The position numbers were made by a program, and so were the translations under genes. Positions 33,481 through 44,099 of a stretch of 64,000 nt of DNA are shown here, piece by piece. The DNA is from Otis tarda. Taxonomy: Eukaryota > Chordata > Aves > Otidiformes > Otididae. The DNA lies in contig CM048572.1 in NCBI GenBank assembly GCA_026413225.1, positions 9,300,001-9,364,000 of the forward strand, in the 5' to 3' direction. Each line of letters starts with the position of its first letter. Positions within the stretch are counted from its first letter, which is position 1. Under the pieces are notes generated by a model, which saw nothing but the letters and a program-made list of their open reading frames with translations, did not search any database and was not told the DNA's origin.

Positions 33481-35369
33481 ACCTGGCCAGCCCCGATCCT
33501 TCCCAGTGAAACCCTGGCCATCTTGCCGCAATGGTGGCAGTTTGACCGCTCACAGTGACCAGAGCAAGTTTTCAGACCTATTCAGCTACACATGCTGTGA
33601 TGCTTCAGCTGAAGTGCAGAACAAAAATTTGTGTAACCCCGTTAAGATGTTATTAATAGGAAGCAATGGGGTACGTGCTCAGATATGCAGTTATTAACTC
33701 ATGATGCATTGTAGATAATAATAGCAATGACTACTTTTGCTAAGCCTTTTTTGTTCTCAGAGTGCTAAAAGGAAAAATAAATAAAAATAAGGAAATCCCT
33801 GCATTTCTATTACTGGTGGCACTGGAATATAATCAGGCAGTACCTGCAGGATAAATCAAAAGATTAAATTAAGTTGGGATTTGAATCCCCACTAAACAAA
33901 GCATCAAATAGAGATTACATTTTTCTGGACTCTAGTCTCAGAATAGCTTTCAAGGGCCTCCCTTACAAACATAATATCATTATTTGCTTTGACCACTGGT
34001 ACGTTAAAGGAAATACAGCAGAGGAGGTGGAAGGGGGAGTAGCCAGGCAAGCAACAATATGGAGAGCAGTATGGGGCATGCTAATTTTTATTCATTGCCT
34101 GGCCTCCCGCCTGCTTCTCCTGAGTCTATTCAAGTCCTAGCCTTGGGTTCCGACTCTTGACCGATATCTGTCAGCATGTTCCGTATCCTGCCTTCTGCCA
34201 CTACTTTTGTTCAGCCTGGTATTTTACCTTGCTTTTTGCAGGAGACCAATACCTGCTGTCCCTCCACCCACACCGCCACCTCACAAAAGATCTCACTTCC
34301 TTTCCCACAGAAGTACCATCACCAAACCCTCTCCCTTTGAAGAGGTCATTCAAATACAAGCAAGATTCATCTTAATCACAGAATAATATTATATTTAGAG
34401 ACACAAGAGTTGCTGTACTGGCTCTGATCCACAGGCTGTACAGTCCTGAATTCCTCTCCTGCCAGCAACCAAAGAAAGGTGAAAAACACCCAAACTTACA
34501 AATAATTTATGCCTCCCTGCCCACAAGATGTCACCCTGAATTTTAAAAAAAGGTAGATTTAGCCTTAAAGATTAACTTCCCTCCCACCTTCTTCCCATAT
34601 TCTGTTTGTTAGAATCAACTCCATTAACTCGACAGTATTTGTGATTTACACACAATCACAAAAATCCTGTTTCAATCTTGCTGCTGGCCTCAGTTGCATC
34701 CTATTGGCAATGTATTCTACCACCAAATGTATTTCCTCTAACTTGTCACAGTGCAGGATAAATATTTGCAGGTCAGTCTGCACAGCCCAATCCAGTGTGA
34801 CCAAAGAGTGCTTTAGTGATGTCCATCTCAAGTCTGAGAATGAGTATGCGGAAGATTGTTTAATGCAGACTCTTTAAGCGTGTTATCTGATAGCAGCGGC
34901 CTGAGATTTCAAGTATTTCACAGCTTTTGGATGATAAAAAAATCCCAGCATGAATAAAAGAAGTAAGTATCTCTAAACCTTCTTGAAAGTGGAAGTGACA
35001 ACAGGCTTACAAGAGTGCACTTGCCAAATCTTTAGCCTTGGAAAAATTATGAATTTGAATTTCCAAGATTTAGTGTGTACTGTTATTTTAAAATAACTGA
35101 TTCAGTTTGTTTAGACCCCAGAGCTGCAACTCCATCTTGAGAACATGCTGATGTGTACACAAAGCTTTGCTGCTCTTTTCACCAAGAAAGCAAACTTTTT
35201 CTGCCAGATTTTTTGTGCCCATTTCACATATTCCCTCAGCTCTGTCTCTGCGCAGAGACCACAGACCCAGGTGTGGGAAGGGAGTGTATCAGTGACCAAT
35301 TTGAAACCCGACATGACATTTCTGTACATGTTTAGCAGGGCTGCTCTCACAAGTACAATAATTACACAC
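33481..35369. other. Non-coding sequence, no gene seen
   Basis: Frames at 33874-34140, 34641-34877 and 35111-35384 overlap frames on the other strand and show no family resemblance. The part at 34860-34960 looks unique and enhancer-like but is too short to argue for. Nothing else was recognised. Confidence 0.55.
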
Positions 35370-35570
35370 ACAAATGAGGTTTGAAATTGCCCTTTTATGA
35401 AAATTCAAATCTTGATATTTAACTATTTAATAAGAACCTATCTTGCATCTGATTTGCAAATCAGATGTTTGTGCTAAAGGCTGGATTTGTCAGAGGGAGG
35501 AGGTCTGGCACCGCTATGCGGTTTTGGTGTCTAAGTGCTCATTTATGGAGCATATATGAACTCTGCTTTT
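35370..35570. promoter_or_regulatory. Candidate regulatory element with 22-bp perfect palindrome
   Basis: Positions 35446-35467 form an exact 22-base palindrome: a CATCTG arm, a central ATTTGCAAAT and a CAGATG arm. CAGATG is the E-box preferred by proneural bHLH factors such as NEUROG/NEUROD. ATTTGCAAAT is a palindromic octamer-like POU site. The surrounding 200 bases are free of repeat signatures. The palindrome is certain; factor identity and activity are inferred. Confidence 0.4.
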
Positions 35571-36194
35571 TAAAATGAAAAAATTTCATCTCTATATGTG
35601 AATGTTCACACACAGCCACCAGAAAATTAGTAACTGGACACTTAAAACAGGCAGAGGTGCATGTCTAAAAAGTTCTGAGATTCAAGTTTAAACAGCTTAA
35701 AACCAGGTCTCCTGAATTTACCAGTGGTTGACTGTAAACACCTTTGCACCACAACACTGCACCACACTGTAACGGGCCTCTGCCAAAGCAGCCCCAGCCT
35801 ATGCTACACATACAGGTACTCTTTAAAAATAATCAACAGAATTTTACCAAAGTTATGTGGTATATTGAACCCAGATACTATATGCAGTATTTTATTTTTT
35901 AAGTGTATTATTTTATGGTTAACTCAAAACATTTGGACCACTTTCAAGGGAAGTTTCTTCCTGATTTTATGGGAGCAGAGTTAAATACTGACTACCTTGG
36001 ACATTTTACCTATAGATTATTTTCCTACTTGCTGCTTTTTCTCTAATTTGAGACAGCTGCCACTTTGGAGATTCTGCCATAAGTGAAGAAGTGCCAGATT
36101 TGAGAAAAAGAAGATAGGGAAATTTCTCTTCCTAGTTTTTATACTACGTCAACAACGCTCAGTAGTCCTGTATCAGTTCGCAACTGAAGATGTC
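35571..36194. other. Non-coding sequence, nothing recognised
   Basis: AT-rich. The 86-codon frame at 35724-35984 has no recognisable domain. Confidence 0.55.
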
Positions 36195-36425
36195 CAAATA
36201 CTTCGTAAGGCACTAAGTCACAAAATACTGTATGTATCAGGCAGTTAATCACTGTACCTACTGTACCAGTGGGAAAACAGAAGCACAGAGCGTTCAACTG
36301 ATTTACCCTGAGCCACATGTCAAGTTTGTGAGAGAGCTTGGAAATAGTACCGAGATCACCTGGCCCTCAGTCTTGAGCTTTAACAGCAAGACCATCTGTG
36401 CTCCTAGACACTGTGACAATACAAA
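36195..36425 (+). mobile_element. Ancient MIR/L3-like element
   Basis: In order it contains 'accagtgggaaaacagaagc' then 'acagagcgttcaactg', 'accctgagccacatgtcaag', 'gagcttggaaatagtaccga', 'cctggccctcagtcttgagc' and 'aagaccatctgtgctcc'. Each corresponds to a step in the MIR-like consensus, from 'acagatggggaaactgaggcacagag' to 'ggtcacacagcaag..gggaatagaacccaggtc..ccatgctctcc'. It is the most complete copy in the window next to the one at 21870. The 66-codon frame across it is incidental. Confidence 0.7.
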
Positions 36426-38144
36426 TACTTAATTCTGCTGAAGAGTTCTAATGAGTTGTACATGCATACAAATGTACGTCCAGACCAATGGAGTATGTCA
36501 TACCTCTCGCATCACCGTACCCTGGGAGGGAGTGCCAGTCTAGTAGACAAGCACTTGCTGCTGATAAAAGAAGCCAGAATTCTAGCTAAGACCCAGTGTT
36601 TTTAGGGAAAGAAAAAAAAAAATTAAAAAAAATCCCCTCTTCCACTCCCTATCCTTCCTTGTTTTCCTCTGAGCATCAGAAAGGGGAAGCAGGGTGATCA
36701 ACCAAACTTCCTAAAAAAAGAGGGTATTTGTGGAGCAGCTGTACTGAAGGGTATTCCTACAGAAGACTAAACCATTGAAGCAGAAACCTTTTTGTCTCAA
36801 CGTTTACTACAAAAACTCCTTTGAAATTTCTGTCCTTTCTATAAAGTATTCTAATCCGATATCCAGTAGCAGGTTTTTTCATGCCAACTATGCTGTTGCT
36901 ATGAAAACACACCAGTTACCTTAACATTAACTTCAGACTCTGAGTAAAGGCTGAGAAACACTTGGAGAATATAATCATCTAAAGCAAAACTGGTTTTTTT
37001 TTTTTGAGGTTTTTTTTTAAATAGGAAAAGAAATAGTTTAATGCTGTTACATTTTTCACTTATTTGCAGCTGTCATACAGGAATATGCAAAAAACCACTA
37101 AGATATGAACTAAGTTTACTCATAGAAACCCATACTTTTTCAAGAGTTTTCTCCAGTAAATTTCCCTAAATATCCAGGGTAAGTTTCACTCCACTAACAC
37201 ACTTCAAACCCTGTAAATATTTTTATTAGCTTTGTAGGGCAATACACCCTAGATATACATACTTAGAATGACTATTTTCATGAATAAACTATAGCATCTT
37301 GAATGGCAGGGTCTCAGAAAAAGATCCATGCAGATCAGATTTCAGAGGCAGGCACTGATTTATTTCAGTCACCACCCATCTTCTCTGATAATTTTTTCTT
37401 TCAAAAAGGTCTGTACCAAAGTAGCAATTGGTCAAGACATCAACAAGGCTAAAACAAACAAATATTAATTTCTAACTGTGAAAAATAGTCTGCATGAGCT
37501 AATTCTCTTTAAATTCTTACCACTCCTCTCCAGGAATTTAAATTAGGCCCAGTTTTCACAGGAAGTGATTTAAAAGGGCAGCTGTACCATATACTCAGTC
37601 TATCACTGGTACTGATTTTAGTACATGTCACTAAACTTTAAGTCTGCATACTCAGACCCATTCTTCCCCCAGTACAACCTTTTCTTCCCTGAGCTGCCAT
37701 TAGACTTAATTCTCCTGTGATTTTGTTAATAGTTTATAAACAGTAATTACACCGAGTCACTCAATAACCACAAATTGACCAACCCCAGTTGATACATTTT
37801 CTCTGCAGAGGCTTCCCTGACTGCGCAGTTTACAGAAATGCACAGGTCAATTTTAAAAATAGAGAGAAGATATAATGTTTAATATCAGCAGCCAGCTTTA
37901 GGACTTTATAGTCTGACTGTAATCACGAAGAGAAAGTTTTTGAAGACTTATGAGTTTGGGGGGGGAATAAAAAATGCAAAGTGAGCTTAAAGACAGTATT
38001 TAGTCATTGCTTTTAGTACATTATTAGTGTTTTCAGTAATCTTGAAAGTCAGGCATTGGTCAAGTGTACTAAGGGAAAGTCCCCTTCCCAAAGTGTGTAA
38101 CATTTTAGTCTTGTCTGGCTGCCTCATCCCACCAGCAACATCTG
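36426..38144. other. Non-coding sequence with T/A-rich low-complexity runs
   Basis: No gene was recognised. Low-complexity runs include A-rich sequence near 36608-36631, the paired T runs at 36992-37018 and a G8 run near 37958. Confidence 0.55.
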
Positions 38145-38250
38145 AAATTCAGAAGATGAAGTGACTTCCTCTACAATCACCAACAAGCTTGTGGAAGGGC
38201 ACAGCCCTGCAACTTCACCGCAGAGCCCTCCTCAGAGTGTCAGTCCCCAG
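38145..38250 (+). mobile_element. Possible MIR-like fragment
   Basis: 'agatgaagtgacttcctcta' then 'acaagcttgtgg', 'cagccctgcaac' and 'agagtgtcagtccc' resembles the downstream half of the MIR-like consensus ('aagtgacttgcccaaggtcac..caagcctgtggcagag..cccagtcc'). The upstream half is not visible. Confidence 0.4.
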
Positions 38251-39480
38251 AGCAGAGCTCCTAGGGAAGCAGCAGTCACGTAAGCATCATTAACACAGCC
38301 TGTACGCAAACATGGAGTAGCACTTCTATGCAGGGGATGAAGGATTCATCTGCACCAAAAGCTCCCTCGCGGGCTCGATAGAACCCACCCCGGTGCTGCT
38401 GCAGAGCCCTGCTCCCATCCACCCGTGGCAGCACCCAGAGACCAAAACAACCAGTGTTCAAAGGGAGCCCAAGGTGGATGTACCAAGAGTTTAATCACAA
38501 TTTAAGTGGGAAAAAGGCCACTGTAGCATTCTGCACCATGGCGGCCCTGCTCTGTACTCCAAAGCAAAGGCTAAAGTATGAGCACAAAATTCCACCAGGT
38601 TTTGTACAGGAGGAGGAAACTTCTCAGTCCGTTAATCCCTTCATCATTGACAGCTCCTCTCAGAATAAAAGCAGGAGTGAAAACCCTCAGCATTGAATAC
38701 TCGAGTCTGCTATCTTACATAACTGGCCTACCTTCCACAGGAATTTAGAAAATATCGTGGTTCATTTCCTTAAGAGGCAGAATTTATTTGTTTTGAAGAG
38801 GTACATATATCACAAACTCAGAATTTGGAGAAAAGGGAAAGCAAAGCATCCATCCATAAACATTCTCTCACAGGGTGGGGAAACATCTTCAATGCTGTAT
38901 TTCCACAGAGGTGAGTGAGTTAAAAACAAAAAGCATAAAGCAAACTTCCCACCTCAGACAAATATCCACCTTTGGTTATCGCGCCTACATAGGAAGGCCA
39001 ATCTTGGACATTGCTGAGCCTTCCCAGGAGATGCTGAGTGCCTTCACATACAGCAGCCCAGGCCTTACAGGAGCAGGCTGTAAACAAGCACCATTCCTTT
39101 TTAAAAAACACAGGAAGGAAGCACATTTCAGAAATTAGCAAGCTTACACTTCCTGCAGTCACAATCAATCATTTTTCGCAGTACAATAAAGAGATATCAG
39201 TATTATTCTCCATGATTAAGCCATTGATGGGCTGCCACCCTTGCAACAAGCATCATGCAGGATTTATTAGTAAATTTGGCCTACAAAGTTCTCTAACTTG
39301 AAGTTATACTGGCTCAGCAATTTCTTCAAATGATTTGATAAAAATGTTTTCAGTGTGTCATGCATACAGGTACACATAGCAATAATTACCATAATATTAT
39401 AACACACAAAGGAAGAAAAGTGTAGTAATTTGCACTGATTATTAAGCAAAAATAGGAAACGTTAATTATTAATTTTTTAA
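38251..39480. other. Non-coding sequence, no gene seen
   Basis: The part at 38340-38560 is richer in G, C and CpG than its surroundings, and frames occur on both strands (38276-38696). None resembles a known protein, and there is no CpG island. Frames of 82-87 codons at 38875-39301 overlap one another and are judged chance. Confidence 0.5.
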
Positions 39481-39800
39481 ATCACTGAAAGGAGAAAATA
39501 GCATGCCTTCCATGTGCAGACACTGAAATTAGATTAGCTTGACAAGCCTATTTCAGAAGGAACAGGAATTCTTCAGTGCATTTATTTAACAGACCTTGAA
39601 CATGTTATGAAGAGACTCTCTATTACAGCATCCTAAAAGTGTGAGTGAAAGGATTTCAAATCCCACATCTTGGTGCTGCTTTTAGATTAATATAAAACAT
39701 TGAAAGAATCCGAATAATGACAGCTTGCTATTCAAAGCACCCTTTAACAGGATCAAGAACAGAGTAAATGGGACTAATGTTCCTGTGTGGCAAGTACAGT
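39481..39800. promoter_or_regulatory. Candidate conserved non-coding element
   Basis: Unique sequence with ATTAGATTAG (near 39530) and GATTAATATAA (near 39686) homeodomain-like words and no simple repeats. The resemblance to conserved enhancers is an impression only. Confidence 0.25.
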
Positions 39801-42178
39801 TCTTTAGGGAGGGAGGAAAAAAAAGGAACAAAAAAGAAAAAAGGGTTTCCCTATACACACACCTTGTAGCAGCAAATCTTTTGATATGCCACAGTCATGT
39901 TTGACCATCCAGCACCTTCTGTGCTCATCATGTCTGTCCCATGACCAGGCAATCCAAGAGCAGCTGTGCAACCAAGTCCATCAGTCACCTAGTAAATAGT
40001 CAAATGCACCTATTTCCATGTATGCAGAAACCATGGATGAGTCTGATCCCAAATACATTGACATCAGTGGACACTCTCCTGAGAATGTGCTTGGCTATGG
40101 TCAAGAATCCACTTGCTTGTACATCAGCTCCCAAGGACTGACTTCAAGTTTTTCAAGCAGCAGAGTAATCTACATTGACTCTGTAAAGTTACACTGTCAT
40201 ATTCTTAGAGGTCATATTCCACTTTTGTCTCACTCATATGCATACTTTCAGTAAGACAGCAAAACAGGTAAACAAGTAAAAAGCCCTGAAACATCCTATT
40301 AGATCATTTCTCTCAAAGCTCACATCTTAAGGACCCTTATCATTTACTGAGATCTTGCAGAAGGGATTAATTTGGTCACACTGAAGTAGCTTTAGCCGCT
40401 AAGCTTCACAGAAAATGCCATATGAATATATAATGCAGAAGACAAACATCTTGAACACCATTTTGTTTTAAAGTGTCATCCAGGGGAAAAAAAAAATACA
40501 AGTAGAGTTGATAAGTCAACTTTGTACCTAATGGAATGAGTTCAACAGAGCATTAATGACTAGACAAAGCAATCACTACACATGAGTCTGAGCATCTGTA
40601 ACCCTGAGGTCCTAGGTATATCAACCTGAGCCAGACAATCATTTCTCTAAGTAGAATTATTACATAGTCCTTCTAAATGAATTCTAAGACAATCGATGGC
40701 CTCTTCTTAAGGATTTCCACATCTACAGGCAGAAGATTCCACAGATAAAATTATCAGCACGAGCCACTTCATAACTGCACCTGCTTTGATTGCATCTTGT
40801 CTAAAAGTGAACTCCCTTCCCGCAGTCACTGCACTGCCTGCCTCAGTGTCAGATTTCTAAAGTGATATTTTCTGATAAGGAGCAACCAGGAACACTTACA
40901 CTGCTTCATGTGACTGTTTCTGTTGTTGAGCCAGTGACCCCCGCTGTGACAAATATGTATATTATTCACACATCAACATGCTGGACCTTTTTTCTACCAA
41001 CCTTGTTCTTCATAAATGCACCTGACTTAAGAGTCTCCAAGATCTACATCCTTTCCAATAAGTCCCATTCTCACTAGGTTTTGAGAAACTGAACTCTTTT
41101 CATCCTTTCCTTAAACCACCATGCCACTTTGACCAGTGATAGAAGCCTTTAGTCTACCCAAAACTGCTTGCATGCACAGCAGTACAGGAGGACACATTAA
41201 AAAAAAATAAAAATAGTACTGCAATATCTTTCAAAGTCCATATAGAAGTATCTAGAGCTAAGTTCTCAGCTTCTATAGATGAACTTTGTTCCATCAGCTT
41301 TATTCACTTGGATCTGACCTTTTGATCTTAAAGCGTTAATAGCAACTGTCAGCTCTTCAGAAACTCCTTTTTCCTCAGGAAAATCACAATATAATTTTTT
41401 TTAAAGTGGGGAAAATAGTATTATAACATTTAATGTAAACACTGGAAGTTTTGCTGAAGGAAAGGGTGCCACAGAATAGCTAAAACATGAAATGAAATCA
41501 GTTTTATTCTTACAGGTGGACTTGAAGAGAAGGGAACTGAAACAAGGGGAACTGGGAAGCCGCAGTGATCCAAGTTTGAGCTGCCTGGGTTACAGACAAG
41601 GATTTTACTAGCAGGGACAGAAAGGAAAAACGAATCTGAGGGGACTGTTTTTAAAGAACGATCAGGAAAGATGGAAAGGTATTGAAATTTGGCTAATGAC
41701 GGAGAAGAATCTGCAGAGGTTGTAAAAGTAAAACCAAAAAGGATAGGACTTCTTTTGTAGGTTTTTTTTTTCTTCTTTTCATTAGGCTGACATTTTTTTT
41801 AGACTGAGCAAGTATTGTGTTATATATCTCTGTCTCATTGTCTTCTGTCACCCAAGTAACACCTCTTTTAATGCTGCCAAAATGGCTACTCCAATGCTAG
41901 GTCAGACCAATTATTTCTTAAATAAGGTTTGTATTCACCTGCACTTCAAACGTGTGGCTTTGAGAAACAAAATAACAGCACCTCATTCCCAGTCTGCTCC
42001 AAAGATCCATTATGCTAGCAACACATCAGTCTGCTCAATTAAAGAGCCAACAACTACAAAGTGACTGTATATCATTTGTATTACCTTTCTAGATCCGACA
42101 CTTTATTCACAAATATCTGACTCCAAGAGGTCCTTTTCTGCTTAGCTATGTGCTTTATCCTAGCTTGCATTTATGTTT
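39801..42178. other. Non-coding sequence, no gene seen
   Basis: This begins with an A-rich purine tract (39809-39848) and includes a possible old repeat at 40042-40110. The part at 41500-41760 is purine-rich. The frames are short and unrecognised. Confidence 0.55.
40042..40110 (+). repeat. Possible ancient sauropsid repeat tail
   Basis: 'tctgatcccaaatacattga' followed by 'catcagtggacactctcctg' resembles the 'gatcc..cattgaagtcaatgg..actc' signature of old sauropsid CR1-associated tails. The second half has decayed. Tentative. Confidence 0.3.
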
Positions 42179-42218
42179 AAAAGAAAAAAAAACAACAACA
42201 AAAACCAAAAAAAAACCC
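42179..42218 (+). repeat. A-rich low-complexity tract
   Basis: About forty bases of A broken by single C or CC, of the AAAACAACAACAAAAACC type. No retroelement body is recognisable next to it. Confidence 0.8.
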
Positions 42219-42750
42219 AGCCATGTGCTTTAAGCAAAGGTTTCTGTCCTGCACACAGATACAGTTGTTTCATTTCCACAAGAGAACGTGGCCATTCTTT
42301 GCAGCCTACTTCAAACTGATTTGTTAAAGGCTTTCCAAGGCTCATGAAAAAACACACAGTCTGAAGGTATACTTCAAAAATATTAGAGATCCAACATTTA
42401 AACTAATACTGCTGTTTTGCCAGTAAACTTAATTCTCACTTAGTTTTGAACTGTGTACACATTAAATAATTTGAATGAGTTTGTGATACCTTCTTAAGCT
42501 AACCATGATCACTTCTTGTTGAGCACTATCCTAGGGGTCAAGCAGATAGCACTTCTCAGTAGCCAACTACTACTCTAAGTTAAGACAGACATTAGACCCA
42601 GTCCTAGCTATATTCAGGATCCACCAATCCATCCTTCAAACATGCCTGCTCCTCGCACTGTTTCCCCACCATTTACTGCAGTTGTTTGGAATTGTCAGGT
42701 GAATTTCTCTCACCTTATCTCATGCTGGTATTGATATCTCTTGATATAAG

Positions 42751-43076
42751 AGCACCCCTCCAGTACCCAAAGAAGAGATTGCAGGAAAGATGAACCCAGG
42801 CTCTTTGCCAAGGTGCACAGGAGAACAAGAACACACTGAAATAGAGAATTTTCTTCAGGGATACAAGGAAAGCTTTTTTTTTTCTTCTGTGAGATAATTA
42901 AGCACTGTAATAGGCTGTCCAGAGAGGTCATGGCATCTCCACCCCTGGAGGTTTTTGAGACCCAACTGAGAGGAGCCCTGAGCACCCTGATCTGAACTCA
43001 GTGCTTCTCCCTGCTTTGAGCAGGAGGTTGGATGACACCTCCTGAGGTCCCCTCCAACCCGAGTGATTCTGTAATA
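42751..43076 (+). mobile_element. CR1 LINE, 3' end (bird-type)
   Basis: This is the best-preserved mobile element here: the last part of ORF2 and the 3' UTR of a CR1 retrotransposon. Recognisable steps are 'agcacccctccagtaccc', 'gcaggaaagatgaacc', the T-run before 'tctgtgagataattaagcac', 'aataggctgtccagagaggt', 'tctccacccctggagg', 'ctgctttgagcaggaggttg', 'gatgacacctcctgaggtcc' and the terminal 'cctccaacccgagtgattct'. These follow the chicken CR1 consensus closely. The usual terminal ATTCTATGA octamers are reduced to 'gattctgtaataataa'. The element is 5'-truncated, as is typical of CR1, and has no coding capacity. Minus-strand frames across it are incidental. Confidence 0.92.
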
Positions 43077-43321
43077 ATAAGCAATCATGAAATAAACCCA
43101 GCTATTCCAGCATCATAGGTCTTTCTCACAGAAGCTTATTATGCCTGCCAGAGAACTTCAGGCAGCTGAACTAATTTAAAACAAGATGGAGCCCTGAAAT
43201 ACGAGGTCTTATTCTCCACTCTTCCAGACTTCCATAGTAACTCACTTGTATAAAATGCTACAAGAACAGGATTTTCTACCCACTTATATTAGTAGCAGAG
43301 CCACACATCCATTTGCCATTC

Positions 43322-43366
43322 ACAGGGCCAAATAGCTCTGTTGCTCATTTTCCTCCTTTACACAGC
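43322..43366 (+). repeat. Possible old sauropsid repeat end
   Basis: 'acagggccaaatagctctgt' followed by 'tcctcctttacacagcc' resembles the 'agggccaaattctgctctcagttacacc' end of a common sauropsid repeat. It is short and decayed. Confidence 0.25.
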
Positions 43367-44068
43367 CACATAAGCCACATGCGCCTAGAAAGAGCAAGAT
43401 CAAACCTATGGATGACATAAGACAATAAAAACCTTCAAGCTCTGCAGCAGAGTAGTGACAGAGGTGTTCCAAAGCCTTTAGGACAGCCCAGGTTGACTTC
43501 TTTTCAAGATCTCATGAGGAGGTAAGCTCATTTCAAGAAAGTCTAAGCTCTGCCTAGCGCAAAGAAAAATTACTTTGAATTAACTGGATAGATGTTATGA
43601 ATAATCCACATTAAATTCTTAATTTTGGGTTACGATAGAAGACTTAATAGTGGTCAGATACCCACTGCTTATGCAATTAATTCTTAGCAAAGAAAATGAA
43701 TGTGAGATATAAAATATTTTAGAAATAATCTTTTCGTACAAAAACAATGGAAATTTGAAGACAGATTAAGATTTAGTGTCACAACAGATTATAGTGTGAA
43801 CAGAATATGTCCTTCCAGAAATCTATTTAACCAGTGATATCCTAGAGGGAACAAACTATAGGGCTTTTTGACATGAAAAATGTGAATTTGCTCTTTGTGT
43901 TTACTAGAGCTCACAACTGGCAGGAAATGAGGCATGAAATGTATTGTCAAACATACAGTGTTCAAATATAATGCATTACTTCAACTTAAACATTACTTTT
44001 AGGGATGTTAGCTCTCAGATCCCCATAAATAAGTATATTTTAAAAAAATGGATCAACACCTCAGTAAC

Positions 44069-44099
44069 TATATATATATATACACACACACACCCCCCC
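44069..44099 (+). repeat. Compound microsatellite (TA)7 (CA)5 C7
   Basis: Seven TA units run directly into five CA units and then seven C bases. Alternating purine-pyrimidine tracts of this sort can adopt non-B forms and are length-variable. Confidence 0.9.
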
